64,000 bases of DNA, from NCBI RefSeq assembly GCF_965229315.1, contig NZ_CBDDJA010000002.1:1612001-1676000 (forward strand), in the 5' to 3' direction. The DNA is from Pelomonas sp965229315. GTDB lineage: Bacteria; Pseudomonadota; Gammaproteobacteria; Burkholderiales; Burkholderiaceae_C. A model generated the notes under the pieces. It made no database searches and had not been told where the DNA came from. It worked only from the letters and a program-made list of their open reading frames with translations. Below, piece after piece: positions 1 through 8,577 of this stretch (positions are counted from its first letter, which is position 1; every line of letters begins with the position of its first letter). Made by a program: the position numbers and the translations under genes.

Positions 1-789
1 ACGCCGCAGATGGTCGCCAACATGCTGGCCGGCGGCGCGGCCGTGTCGGTGCTGGCGCGTCAGCAGGGCCTGGCGCTGACGGTCGCGGACTGCGGCGTCG
101 ATGCGCCGCTCGCTGCGGGCGCCGCCGACCTGCGCATCGCGGCCGGCACGGCCGACGCCAGCGCCGGCCCCGCGATGACGATGGCGCAGGCCGAACAGGC
201 GCTGCGCAAGGGCATGGTGCTGGTCGAGCGGCTGCCGGGCAATGCGCTGCTGCTGGGCGAGATGGGCATCGGCAACACGTCGTCCGCGAGTCTGCTGATG
301 CAACGCCTCACGGGCCAGCCTCTCGCCGATTGCGTGGGCCGCGGCACAGGATTGGACGATGCCGGCCTCGCGCGCAAGCTCGCGGTGCTGGGCGAGGCGC
401 TGGCGGCAAACGCCGCGGCGCAGACGCCGCTGGAGATCGCCGCGGCGCTGGGTGGCTTCGAGATCGTCACGATGGCCGGCAGCGTCATGGCGGCCGCAGC
501 GCAGCGGCGTGTCGTCGTCGTCGACGGCTTCATCACGACGGCTGCCGTGGCGCTGGCCGACGCGCTGCGGCCCGGCGTGCTGGCCGCCTGCGTGTTCGCG
601 CACCGCTCGGCCGAGGGCCCGCATGCGCGCTGGCTGCAGCAGTTGGGCGTGCGCCCGCTGCTGGACCTGGATCTGCGTCTGGGCGAGGGCAGCGGTGCCG
701 CGCTGGCTTGGCCGCTGCTGACGGCCGCCTGCGCGCTGCTGGCCGACATGGCGAGCTTCGAGAGCGCCGGCGTCAGCAACCGGGACTGA
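1..789 (+). CDS. cobT: Nicotinate-nucleotide--dimethylbenzimidazole phosphoribosyltransferase, 5'-truncated
   Basis: This enzyme transfers phosphoribose from nicotinate mononucleotide to 5,6-dimethylbenzimidazole, giving alpha-ribazole phosphate for the lower ligand of cobalamin. The reading frame is open from the first base of the window, so the N-terminal part lies outside and only about 262 residues are seen. Family hallmarks present are GEMGIGNTSS, the GRGTGLDD segment and, near the C-terminus, LRLGEGSGAA carrying the expected catalytic glutamate. cobS starts four bases after its stop codon, so the two are almost certainly one transcript. The identification is secure; the start is not visible. 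Confidence 0.93.
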   Translation, partial: TPQMVANMLAGGAAVSVLARQQGLALTVADCGVDAPLAAGAADLRIAAGTADASAGPAMTMAQAEQALRKGMVLVERLPGNALLLGEMGIGNTSSASLLMQRLTGQPLADCVGRGTGLDDAGLARKLAVLGEALAANAAAQTPLEIAAALGGFEIVTMAGSVMAAAAQRRVVVVDGFITTAAVALADALRPGVLAACVFAHRSAEGPHARWLQQLGVRPLLDLDLRLGEGSGAALAWPLLTAACALLADMASFESAGVSNRD

Positions 790-793
790 CGCG

Positions 794-1555
794 GTGCGGC
801 TGTTCCTCGTTGCGCTGCAGTTCCTGACCCGGCTGCCGGTGCGGCTCAACCGCTTCGAGCCGGCGTGGCTGAACGACTGCGTGCGCCACTTTCCGCTGGT
901 CGGCGCGCTGGTCGGCGCGGTGGGCGCTGCCGTGTTGATCGGCGCGACGCAGCTCTGGCCCCCTGCGGTCGCGGCCGTGCTGGCGTTGACGGTGACGGTG
1001 GCCTTGACGGGGGGCTTCCACGAAGACGGCCTGGCCGACACCTTCGATGCGCTGGGCGGCGTCGTCGGCCGCGACAAGGCGCTGGCGATCATGAAGGACT
1101 CGCGCATCGGCAGCTACGGCGCGCTGGCGCTGGGGCTGACGCTGCTGCTGCGCGCCGCGTTGCTCGGGGTGCTGGCGTCACGCCCGCTGTGGGTGCCGGT
1201 TGCGGCGCTGGTCGCCAGCCATGCCTTCGCGCGCGCGGCGGCCGTGGGCGTCATGGTCAGCCTGCCGTATGGCGGTGACGTCGAGCACGCCAAGGCCAAG
1301 CCGCTGGCGCTGGCCGTGGCGCCGCGCAACTTCTTCATCGCATTGGCCTGGTGCGGGCTGATCATGGGCGCGTTGCTGGCGCTGGGTGCCTACCTGCCGC
1401 GCCTGATCGCAGCGCTCGCTGCCGCGACGCTGGCCGCGCTGCTGATGCGCCAGTGGCTGAAGCGCCGCCTGGGCGGCTACACCGGCGATGGCCTGGGCGC
1501 CACGGAGCAACTGGCCGAGATCGCCGTGCTGCTGGCGTTCGCGGCAGCGCTCTGA
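794..1555 (+). CDS. cobS: Adenosylcobinamide-GDP ribazoletransferase (cobalamin synthase)
   Basis: CobS is an inner-membrane enzyme that joins adenosylcobinamide-GDP to alpha-ribazole (phosphate), the last assembly step of cobalamin. The 253-residue product has the usual length, many hydrophobic helices and the family signature GGFHEDGLADTFDALGG near residues 74-90, with the acidic HEDG-x-AD motif. The start is a GTG just behind the cobT stop. Its TGA overlaps the ATG of the next gene by one base, so cobT-cobS-cobC look translationally coupled. A cobalamin riboswitch would be expected upstream of this operon, outside the window. Confidence 0.95.
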   Translation: MRLFLVALQFLTRLPVRLNRFEPAWLNDCVRHFPLVGALVGAVGAAVLIGATQLWPPAVAAVLALTVTVALTGGFHEDGLADTFDALGGVVGRDKALAIMKDSRIGSYGALALGLTLLLRAALLGVLASRPLWVPVAALVASHAFARAAAVGVMVSLPYGGDVEHAKAKPLALAVAPRNFFIALAWCGLIMGALLALGAYLPRLIAALAAATLAALLMRQWLKRRLGGYTGDGLGATEQLAEIAVLLAFAAAL

Positions 1556-2094
1556 TGCCAGCCTTCACGATCTGGCGCCACCCCAAGCCGCAGGGGGCGG
1601 CGGGGCGCTGCATCGGTGCGCGCACCGATCTGCCCGTGGACCGGCGCAAGGCCAAGCGCCTCGCGCACCGCATCCGCGCGCATGCCCGCCGCCATGGCTT
1701 GCCGCGGGAGGTCGTCACGTCGCCGCTGGCCCGCGCCGCCGATGTGGGCCGTTGGCTGAAGCGCTGGGGCTTTTGCTGGCGGGCCGATGCGGCGCTGGCC
1801 GAAATCGACTTCGGCGCCTGGGACGGCCGGCGCTGGGCCGACATCCCGCAAGCCGGGTTCGACCGCTGGATGGCGGACTTCGCCGCTTTCGATTTCGAGG
1901 GCGGTGAGTCCCTGAACGGTCTGCTCGGGCGCGTGACCGCCTGGCAGCCCAGCTGCGCGCTCGCCGTGGGGCACGGCGGCTGGATCAACGCTCGCCTGTG
2001 GCGGCAGCAGTGCGCCGGCGAGCGGCCGGCGCCCGCCACCTGGCCAGCGCCACCGGCCTATGGGCGGGCTACTTCAATACCGTCTGCTGCATGA
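1555..2094 (+). CDS. cobC: Histidine phosphatase family protein, probable alpha-ribazole phosphatase
   Basis: The 179-residue protein belongs to the phosphoglycerate-mutase-like histidine phosphatases. The first catalytic block reads WRHPKP instead of the usual RHG; the second histidine lies in VGHGG. Position directly behind cobS, with a TGATG overlap, argues for the cobalamin-linked role of dephosphorylating alpha-ribazole phosphate. The chosen ATG is the overlapping one. The last residues are proline/alanine-rich and run over the 3' end of the convergent S9 peptidase gene by 26 bases. The family is clear; the substrate is inferred from context. Confidence 0.82.
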   Translation: MPAFTIWRHPKPQGAAGRCIGARTDLPVDRRKAKRLAHRIRAHARRHGLPREVVTSPLARAADVGRWLKRWGFCWRADAALAEIDFGAWDGRRWADIPQAGFDRWMADFAAFDFEGGESLNGLLGRVTAWQPSCALAVGHGGWINARLWRQQCAGERPAPATWPAPPAYGRATSIPSAA

Positions 2095-4081
2095 ACAGCA
2101 CGGTGGCGTAGAACTGGTAGTCCTGGTTTTCCTTCTTCTGGAAACCATGGCCCTCGTTCTCGGCGCGCAGGTACCAGACCGGCGTGCCGCCCTCGCGCAC
2201 CTTGGCGACGATCTGCTCGGCCTCGGTGTAGGGCACGCGCGGGTCGTTCTTGCCCTGGATGACGAACAGCGGCTTCCTGATCTTCGCGGCGTTGGTCAGC
2301 GGCGAGATCTTCTCCAGGTGCTCGCGCATGGCCGGGTCCCGCTCGTCGCCGTACTCGACGCGGCGCAGGTCGCGGCGGTAGCTCTCGGTGTTCTTCAGGA
2401 AGGTCACGAAGTGCGAGATGCCGACCACGTCGATGGCGCCGGCGATGCGGTCCGCGTAGTTCGTCGACACGGCCAGCGTCATGTAGCCGCCGTAGCTGCC
2501 GCCGGTGACGAGCACGCGCGACGCGTCCAGGTCGGGCTGCGTGGCGATCCAGTCCAGCAGCGCGCCGATGTCCTTGACCGAGTCCTCGCGCTTGAAGCCG
2601 TTGTCCATCGCCAGGAAGCTCTTGCCGTAGCCGGCGGAGCCGCGCACGTTGGGCTGGATCAGCGCCATGCCCAGTTCCTGCACGAAGTAGGCGCTGCGCC
2701 CCAGGAAGCCGAACGTGGCCTGGCCCTCGGGGCCGCCGTGGATGGAGATCAGCACGGGCCGCTTGCCGGAGAACTTGGCCGCCGGCGGCTTGGTCATCAG
2801 GCCGGAGATGGCCGTGCCGTCGAAGCTCTTCCAGCGCACGATCTGCTGCTCGGCGAACGTTGACGTGTCCAGCCCCGCGGGTGCGGCGGCGCGCGTCCAC
2901 TGCTGCACGCGGCCATCGGTGCCCAGCGAGTAGATCTGGCTGGGCCCCTGGGCGTTGCTGATCGAGAAGGCCAGTTCACCGCGCGACGTGTTGTAGCGGG
3001 CCGTGCCGACGTTGCCGTTGGGCAGCACGGCGGGCGCGGGCAACTCCTGGCCCGTGGCGGGGTCGAAGAAGCGGATCTCGTCGCGGCCGTCGACGTTGAA
3101 CTGCGCGGCCATGCGGCTGCCGTCCTCGGTCATCGTCACGCCGCTGACGTCCCACGGGATGTGGCTGCTGACGCGGTCGATGCGGCTGCTGGCGAGGTCC
3201 AGCTTCATCAGCTCGCGGAACTCGCCGGCGCGGTCGCTGGCGATCCACAGCGTGCGGCCGTCCGGCGACCAGCCGGCGGGTGCGTAGCTGGCCTTGGGTT
3301 CCTGGCTGCCCACGGCCGGCACGACCTGCCTGGCCACGCCGCTGGCGGCGTCCATCATCCAGATCTGCGATTCGTTGGCCGACAGGTAGCGCGTCAGCGG
3401 GATCTGCCGCTCGTCGGGCGACGGCCGGCCCGTACCCCAGCCGCCGCCGTCCAGCTCGGCGAGCTTGCGCCGCGCCTCGGGCTTCTCCGGGTCCATCAGC
3501 CACAGCGTCGTCGCGATCTTCGCGCGTGAGCCGCCTTCGGCCGTGCGGTCGATGGGCACCGACGAGTAGATCAGCTGGCCGCTCTTGCGCAGCCAGGTGT
3601 TCACCGCGTGGCGCTCGTTGGGGCTGGTCAGCAGCACGGGCAGGGCGCCGGGCTGGCCCAGCGCCAGGCGGTAGATCTGCGCGACCTCGTTGCCGCCGGT
3701 GGCGCGCTCGAAGACGATGTAGCGGCCCTCGCGCGGCTCGTAGCTGGCGCGCACGACGGGGTCGATGCCGTCCGTCAGCTGCTCGCCTTCAGCCAAGGGG
3801 GAGGTCACGCGGAACAGCTGCGCCGTGTCGGCCCCCGCCTTGCGGTGGCTGACCAGCATCTCGCGCTTCGTCGGGTGCCAGTCGGTGAAGCTGTGGCCGC
3901 GGAAGTCGTTGTAGCGGCCGACCGTGTCGGCCAGGCTCTGCGGCACGGGCGGGATGCCCTGCACGACGAGGTTGGCGTTGGGCTGGACGACCGGTGCCGG
4001 TGCCGGCGTGGACGCGCAGGCGGCCAGCAATGCGGTGGCCAGGGCGCAGACGGAGAAGCGCAGCGGAGTGAGATGGATCAT
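2069..4081 (-). CDS. S9 family prolyl oligopeptidase / acylaminoacyl-peptidase, lipoprotein
   Basis: The 670-residue protein combines an N-terminal beta-propeller region (about residues 60-400) with a C-terminal alpha/beta-hydrolase peptidase domain. The catalytic triad can be placed at Ser529 in GGSYGG, Asp613 in GKNDPRVP and His645 in NEGHGF. The N-terminus has a lipoprotein signal with lipobox LLAAC, predicting a lipidated cysteine at about residue 22 and a periplasmic, membrane-anchored enzyme. It should cleave short peptides, perhaps at prolyl or acylated N-termini; the exact specificity cannot be read from sequence. It stands alone, converging with cobC, and a hairpin terminator separates it from the upstream gene. 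Confidence 0.9.
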   Translation of the reverse strand: MIHLTPLRFSVCALATALLAACASTPAPAPVVQPNANLVVQGIPPVPQSLADTVGRYNDFRGHSFTDWHPTKREMLVSHRKAGADTAQLFRVTSPLAEGEQLTDGIDPVVRASYEPREGRYIVFERATGGNEVAQIYRLALGQPGALPVLLTSPNERHAVNTWLRKSGQLIYSSVPIDRTAEGGSRAKIATTLWLMDPEKPEARRKLAELDGGGWGTGRPSPDERQIPLTRYLSANESQIWMMDAASGVARQVVPAVGSQEPKASYAPAGWSPDGRTLWIASDRAGEFRELMKLDLASSRIDRVSSHIPWDVSGVTMTEDGSRMAAQFNVDGRDEIRFFDPATGQELPAPAVLPNGNVGTARYNTSRGELAFSISNAQGPSQIYSLGTDGRVQQWTRAAAPAGLDTSTFAEQQIVRWKSFDGTAISGLMTKPPAAKFSGKRPVLISIHGGPEGQATFGFLGRSAYFVQELGMALIQPNVRGSAGYGKSFLAMDNGFKREDSVKDIGALLDWIATQPDLDASRVLVTGGSYGGYMTLAVSTNYADRIAGAIDVVGISHFVTFLKNTESYRRDLRRVEYGDERDPAMREHLEKISPLTNAAKIRKPLFVIQGKNDPRVPYTEAEQIVAKVREGGTPVWYLRAENEGHGFQKKENQDYQFYATVLFMQQTVLK

Positions 4082-4088
4082 GGGGCCT

Positions 4089-4122
4089 CAAAAGGAAATG
4101 GGCGCTCGAAGAGGCGCCCATT
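4089..4122 (-). terminator. Rho-independent-type terminator behind the Tim44-like gene
   Basis: A 9-bp stem (AATGGGCGC with GCGCCCATT) closes an 8-base loop and is followed on the minus strand by a T-rich run (TTCCTTTT). It lies between the stop of the Tim44-like gene and the start of the S9 peptidase gene, both on the minus strand. Confidence 0.7.
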
Positions 4123-4164
4123 CTCATGCGGGCCGGACTCAGGTCCAACCCGGTGTGTCGTCGG

Positions 4165-5049
4165 TCATGCCGTCTGCTGGATGCCGGCGATCAGCCAGCC
4201 TTCACCCGATTTGGCCAGGTGCCAGACCTCGTCGAAGTCCTGCGCGGCCAGGTCGCTCGCCTCGCGCACCAGGCCCGAGAAGCGCACGGAGACGATCTGC
4301 TCGCCGTTCTCGGTGGCGACGTCCACGACGTTGGCGTCCAGCTGCAGCACTTCGGTGCGTTGCACCTGCGTGCCGCGCTCCAGCAGGTCGTGCTGGATGC
4401 TGGCGTACATCTGCGGCGTCGTGAAGCGGCGCAGGTCGGCCTGGTCACCGGCATCGTTGGCCGCCTGCAGGCGGATGAACACCTGCTTGGCGATCTTCTC
4501 GAAGCCGGCGGCGTCGAAGTCGGCGGGCAGGGCCGAAGCGAGCGGCGCCGCGACGGCCGCAGCCGTTGCGGCGGTGCCGGTGGCGGGTTGCGCGTTCCAG
4601 GCCGGCTGCTGCGGCTGCGCGTCGAAGTTCATGCCATTGGCAGCGGCCAGTTGCGGCGACTTCGGCGCCGCGAAGCGGCGCATGACGAAGCGGATGACGA
4701 AGAACGCCGCCAGGGCCAGCAGCACCATGGTCATCAGGTTGGCCAACTCACCGCCGAGACCGAAGTGGCTGGCCAGCGCGGCCAGGCCCAGACCGGCGGC
4801 CAGGCCGGCCAGCGGGCCCATCCACGAGCGCTTGGGCGCGGCAGCGGCAGCCGGTGCCGCGGCGGCCTGCTTGCCCGGCGCGGCCTGTTGCGGCGCGGCG
4901 GGTTGCTGGGCCGGCGGCGTGTTCGGCGTGGTTTGCGCAGGCACGCTGCGCTTCATGCCGCCGCTGCCCAGGCGCTTGGCCTCGGCATCGTGGGCGGGCA
5001 GGGCGAAGGCCAGCAGGGCGGCCAGGCTCACAGCGAGGATGCGGTTCAC
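4165..5049 (-). CDS. Tim44-like domain membrane protein
   Basis: The 294-residue protein has a signal-like N-terminus, a low-complexity Ala/Pro/Gln linker (about residues 35-72) and hydrophobic segments near residues 78-118. Its C-terminal half (about 165-294) matches the Tim44-like domain, with KQVFIRLQAAND at the start and DEVWHLAKSGEGWLIAGIQQ at the end. Bacterial members are inner-membrane proteins of uncertain role; the link to mitochondrial import is only structural. The start is a GTG with GGAG eight bases upstream. It appears to be transcribed alone, ending at the terminator at 4089-4122. Confidence 0.85.
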   Translation of the reverse strand: MNRILAVSLAALLAFALPAHDAEAKRLGSGGMKRSVPAQTTPNTPPAQQPAAPQQAAPGKQAAAAPAAAAAPKRSWMGPLAGLAAGLGLAALASHFGLGGELANLMTMVLLALAAFFVIRFVMRRFAAPKSPQLAAANGMNFDAQPQQPAWNAQPATGTAATAAAVAAPLASALPADFDAAGFEKIAKQVFIRLQAANDAGDQADLRRFTTPQMYASIQHDLLERGTQVQRTEVLQLDANVVDVATENGEQIVSVRFSGLVREASDLAAQDFDEVWHLAKSGEGWLIAGIQQTA

Positions 5050-5106
5050 GTGAAGTCTCCAGAAAGTGTGGGAGCGGACCCATAGATGGCGCTCGACGCG
5101 TGATTT

Positions 5107-5823
5107 TCAAGCATCCCGGATGTCCGAGACGATGGTTTTTCCGAAGTCTGGCCGCATGAGAAACCGAACAATGGCGGCGGCAGTCTCGTCCGCCGTCTGC
5201 AGCTGGCCGCCGTCCTTGAGACCCTGGAAGCGCGCCTGCTCCGGGAAGCTCTTCGGGTCGGTGCCGCGCAACTGCACCTGCATGTCGGTGTCGATGACGC
5301 CGGGCGCCAGCGACACGATACCCACGCCCGGCTCCTCCAGCGCGAGTGCGCGGCTGAGGTGGTCCAGCCCGGCCTTGACGGCGCAGTACGACGCCGCACC
5401 GGCCATCGCGCGCCGGCCCAGGCCGGACGAGATGTTCAGGATGCGCCGGGTCGGGACGCCCGCGGTCCCGGCGAGAAAGACGCGGCTCAGCAGCGTGGGC
5501 GCCTCCAGGCCGACGCGCAGCGCCGCCGACAGGCTGTCGAGGTCGGTGGCGGCCAGCGGGCCGGGCGCGCTGAGCAGCGCGGCGTTGTTGATCAATGTGG
5601 CGCTGTCCCAGCCGCGGTTCGCGTCACGGTGGGCGTGCAGCCAGGCCTGCAGCCGCTGGGCGGCAGGCAGTGGATCGGCCAGGTCCAGCGTCCACTGCTC
5701 GGCCTGCAGCGCCGGATTCTCGCGGCGCGCGATGCCGATGACGGTGTGCTCGGGCGCCGTGAGCTGCTGCACGAGCGCGGCGCCCAGGCCGCGGGAACTG
5801 CCGGTGACGATGTAGAGATGCAT
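5107..5823 (-). CDS. Short-chain dehydrogenase/reductase
   Basis: The 238-residue protein is a classical SDR with the N-terminal nucleotide-binding motif TGSSRGLG and the catalytic YCAVK (Tyr-x-x-x-Lys), so it should reduce or oxidise a small carbonyl or alcohol with NAD(P)H. The frame stays open 26 codons further upstream, but that part encodes an Arg/Ser/Pro-rich stretch lying in an interspersed repeat (5836-5895). The ATG at 5823, directly before LYIVTGSSRG, is therefore preferred. The substrate is unknown and the neighbours (RluA-type synthase, Tim44-like protein) do not help. Confidence 0.85.
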   Translation of the reverse strand: MHLYIVTGSSRGLGAALVQQLTAPEHTVIGIARRENPALQAEQWTLDLADPLPAAQRLQAWLHAHRDANRGWDSATLINNAALLSAPGPLAATDLDSLSAALRVGLEAPTLLSRVFLAGTAGVPTRRILNISSGLGRRAMAGAASYCAVKAGLDHLSRALALEEPGVGIVSLAPGVIDTDMQVQLRGTDPKSFPEQARFQGLKDGGQLQTADETAAAIVRFLMRPDFGKTIVSDIRDA

Positions 5824-5835
5824 GGCTTGCGCGCT

Positions 5836-5895
5836 GGGCCGTCCCGAGCGCGAGGGCGCCCCCTCGGGGGGCAGCGAGTGAAGCGAGCGTGGGGG
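5836..5895. repeat. Interspersed C-rich palindromic repeat, intergenic copy
   Basis: A 60-base element with a core palindrome CGCCCCCTCGGGGGGC, flanked by a CCCCCACG-type end and by an end reading GCTCGGGACGGCCC on the minus strand. The same arrangement recurs at 31481-31546 and 43724-43790, and the terminal motif recurs in the longer repeats at 37754 and 47297. This copy forms most of the leader of the SDR gene. Confidence 0.75.
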
Positions 5896-5903
5896 TTGCA
5901 TGT

Positions 5904-6500
5904 CTAGAAGTCCGGTGGGCAGAAGAAATGATGCCCGGCCACGTGCAGCTCGCTGGCATGCAGCAGCAGGCGCGGGCTGGCGGCGGCGATGTCTGGCGCA
6001 GCGTACAGCGTGTCGCCGAGGATGGCATGCCCGAGTGAAGCCAGATGCACGCGTAATTGGTGCGTGCGGCCGGTCAATGGTTCGAGCGCGACGCGCGTGT
6101 GGGGGCCCTCGCGGGCCAGCACGCGCCAGCGCGTCTGCGAGGGCTTGCCCAGGTCGACGCTGACCTGTTGGCGCGGCCGGTTCGGCCAGTCGGCCGCCAA
6201 GGGCAGGTCGATCAGGCCTTCGCCGTCGAGCGTGCCGCCGACGATGGCGATGTACGCCTTGCCCACGCGTCGCGCAGCGAACTCGGCGCTCAGGTCGCGC
6301 TGGGCTTGCGCGCCGCGCGCGAACAGCAGCAGGCCGGACGTGGCCTGGTCCAGGCGGTGCACGACGAGGGCGTCCGGGTACAGCGTCTGCACACGGGCGC
6401 TGGCGCAGTCCGCTTCGATGCGGCCCGGCACGCTGAGCAGGCCGGCGGGTTTGTCGATGACGACCAGCCGGTCGTCGGCGTGCAGCACGCGGATGTTCAT
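5904..6500 (-). CDS. RluA-family pseudouridine synthase
   Basis: The 198-residue protein has the RluA catalytic block HRLDQATSG (catalytic Asp), the GRTHQLRVHLASLGHAILGD block and the N-terminal DKPAGLLSVPG motif. It isomerises specific uridines in rRNA and/or tRNA; size and order fit the single-domain RluA subgroup (23S U746 / tRNA U32), but the target is inferred. The frame also opens at an upstream GTG (6512); the ATG at 6500 gives the usual family N-terminus. It lies downstream of the EamA transporter on the same strand. Confidence 0.88.
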   Translation of the reverse strand: MNIRVLHADDRLVVIDKPAGLLSVPGRIEADCASARVQTLYPDALVVHRLDQATSGLLLFARGAQAQRDLSAEFAARRVGKAYIAIVGGTLDGEGLIDLPLAADWPNRPRQQVSVDLGKPSQTRWRVLAREGPHTRVALEPLTGRTHQLRVHLASLGHAILGDTLYAAPDIAAASPRLLLHASELHVAGHHFFCPPDF

Positions 6501-6572
6501 CGCCGTTCCCACGGGGACGGACCGGACTTGCCAGCGTTCAGCGAGGCAAGTTTGGGCGAGTGGCTCACCATC

Positions 6573-7475
6573 TCATCGCGACGACACGACGATGCCCGCC
6601 ACGATCAGCGCGAAGGCCACGCCGTGGTACCAGGCCGGCGCGATGCCCAGCAGCGCGGCAGAGATTAGGGCGGCGAACACCGGCGTCAGGTTGACGAAGA
6701 AGCCGGCCACCGCCGGCCCGGCCTCCGCCACGCCCAGGCCCCAGCAGCGGTAGGCGATCAGCGACGGCCCGATGGCCACGTAGACCAGCGCCGCGACGAG
6801 CGCCGGGCTCCACTGGATGGCCGTCGGCACCACGACCTGTTCTGCGCCCGCCGCGACGGCTGAGAACACGACACCGAACATCAGTTGCGACATCAGCGAC
6901 TCGGCCCAGTTCCAATCCGGCGTCTCGCCGGGCCGCAGCCCCCTCATCGGCCGGGCCAGCATCCACGAATACACCGCCCAGGTGAAGATGGCCAGCAGCA
7001 TCAGCAGGTCGCCCGGCACGAAGCGCACCGCCAGCAGCGCGCCAGGTTCGCCGCGTGCGATGACCAGCGCCACGCCCAGCAGCGACAGCCCGGCGCCCGC
7101 CGCCTGGCGGCGCGTCGGCTTCACGCCGTAGGCCAGCGCACCTACGCCCAGCATCCACACCGGCATGCTGGCGGTGATCAGCGTCACGTTCAGCGGCGAC
7201 GAGGTGTGCAGCGCCAGGTACTGCAGCGCGTTGTAGCAACCCATGCCGAGAAAGCCCAGCCAGGCCAGGCTGCGCCAGCGCTTGAGCGCCTCCCGCGGGT
7301 CGGCCAGCAGGCGGCGCGCCAACGGCGCGAGCAGCATCGAGGCGAGCAGCCAGCGCAGCGCGTTCAGCGTCATCGGTGGGATGGCGTCGCGCACTGCTCG
7401 GCCGACGACGGCGTTGCCGGCCCACAGCAGGGGCGGCAGCGTCAGCAGCAGAGCAAGTCGTGGGGTCAGCTTCAT
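6573..7475 (-). CDS. DMT-superfamily transporter (EamA domain pair)
   Basis: The 300-residue protein has about ten hydrophobic helices in two homologous halves, as in the EamA/RhaT drug-metabolite exporters. The first half carries WAGNAVVGRAVRD; the second ends with AWYHGVAFALIVAGIVVSSR. The substrate cannot be predicted; relatives export amino acids or other metabolites. The ATG at 7475 (KLTPRLALLLTLPPLLWAGN) is preferred over one seven codons upstream because the family usually starts just before the first helix. The gene is divergent from the quinone oxidoreductase with a 63-base gap. Confidence 0.85.
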   Translation of the reverse strand: MKLTPRLALLLTLPPLLWAGNAVVGRAVRDAIPPMTLNALRWLLASMLLAPLARRLLADPREALKRWRSLAWLGFLGMGCYNALQYLALHTSSPLNVTLITASMPVWMLGVGALAYGVKPTRRQAAGAGLSLLGVALVIARGEPGALLAVRFVPGDLLMLLAIFTWAVYSWMLARPMRGLRPGETPDWNWAESLMSQLMFGVVFSAVAAGAEQVVVPTAIQWSPALVAALVYVAIGPSLIAYRCWGLGVAEAGPAVAGFFVNLTPVFAALISAALLGIAPAWYHGVAFALIVAGIVVSSR

Positions 7476-7538
7476 CACCGGTCGCGCGGCGGGCAAAGGG
7501 CTGGCACGATAGCCGACAACTCAACCAGGAGATGCGTG

Positions 7539-8528
7539 ATGACTGAAAAGGCCGTGGTGATCGAAGCCCCGGGCGGCCCGGAGCAGTTGAAGCTGGTGGC
7601 GGTGGACGTCGGCGAGCCCGGCCCCGGTGAAATCCGCATCCGCCACCAGGCCTGCGGGCTGAACTACATCGACGTCTACCACCGCGACGGCACCTACCCG
7701 ATGCCGCTGCCCGCGCGCCTGGGCATGGAGGGCGCGGGCGTCGTGGAGGCCGTGGGTGAGGGTGTTACGCACCTCAAGGCCGGTGACCGTGCCGCCTACG
7801 CCAGCCAGCCGCCGGGCGCCTACGCCACGGCGCGCGTGATGCCGGCCAAGGCCGTGCTGAGGCTGCCCGACGACATCGCGTTCGACACCGCGGCCGGGAT
7901 GATGCTCAAGGGCCTGACCGTGCAATACCTGCTGCGCCGCACGCTGCCGCAGGATGGCCTGAAGGCGGGCGATTTCGTCGTCTTCCACGCAGCGGCCGGC
8001 GGCGTCGGCCTCATCGCCTGTCAGTGGGCCAGGGCGCTGGGCCTGCAGTTGATCGCGACCGCGGGCAGCGACGAGAAGTGCCAGCTCGCGCTGGACCAGG
8101 GTGCCGCACACGCCATCAACTACCGGCGCGAGATGGATTTTGCGGCGAGGGTGCGCGAGATCACGGGCGGGCGCGGCGTCAAGGTGGTCTACGACTCGGT
8201 CGGTGCCGACACCTGGGAGGGCTCGCTGAACTGCCTGGCGCCGTTCGGCCTGATGGTCAGCTTCGGCGGCGCCTCCGGGCCGGTGCCGCCGTTCAGCGTC
8301 GCGACGCTGGCGGCCAAGGGGTCGATCTACGTGACCCGGCCGACGCTGTTCACGCACATCGCCACGCGCGGGGCGGCGCAGGCGATGGGCGACGAGCTGT
8401 TCGCGATGGTATCCAGCGGACAGGTCAAGATCCGCATCGACAAGCGCTACGCGCTGGCCGACGCGGCCGAGTCGCATCGCGACCTGCAGGCGCGCCGCCT
8501 GCTGGGCAGCGCCGTGTTGCTGCCCTGA
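7539..8528 (+). CDS. qor: Zinc-independent NADPH:quinone oxidoreductase
   Basis: The 329-residue medium-chain reductase has the family start EAPGGPEQLKLVAVDVGEPG, a GLNYIDVYHRDGTYP segment and the Rossmann motif HAAAGGVGLIACQWA with the AxxGGVG glycine pattern. It lacks the structural zinc cysteines of alcohol dehydrogenases, as expected for quinone oxidoreductases, which reduce quinones with NADPH in the cytoplasm. The ATG at 7539 follows CAGGAG at good spacing; the open frame upstream of it is antisense to the EamA gene and is not coding. A bidirectional terminator follows the stop. Confidence 0.92.
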   Translation: MTEKAVVIEAPGGPEQLKLVAVDVGEPGPGEIRIRHQACGLNYIDVYHRDGTYPMPLPARLGMEGAGVVEAVGEGVTHLKAGDRAAYASQPPGAYATARVMPAKAVLRLPDDIAFDTAAGMMLKGLTVQYLLRRTLPQDGLKAGDFVVFHAAAGGVGLIACQWARALGLQLIATAGSDEKCQLALDQGAAHAINYRREMDFAARVREITGGRGVKVVYDSVGADTWEGSLNCLAPFGLMVSFGGASGPVPPFSVATLAAKGSIYVTRPTLFTHIATRGAAQAMGDELFAMVSSGQVKIRIDKRYALADAAESHRDLQARRLLGSAVLLP

Positions 8529-8536
8529 AAACGACA

Positions 8537-8558
8537 AGGCCGGCGCAGTGGCCGGCCT
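8537..8558. terminator. Bidirectional hairpin terminator between qor and a PEP-CTERM gene
   Basis: An 8-bp GC-rich stem (AGGCCGGC with GCCGGCCT) and 6-base loop sit between the convergent stops at 8528 and 8578. A TTT run follows on the plus strand and TGTCGTTTTC on the minus strand. Confidence 0.65.
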
Positions 8559-8577
8559 GGTTTGGAGCGGGGTCCGT

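Noticed and set aside
7500..7540. A TGGCACGA sequence upstream of qor as a sigma-54 -24 element.
   Set aside because: There is no TTGC at the required distance, so it does not make a -24/-12 promoter.
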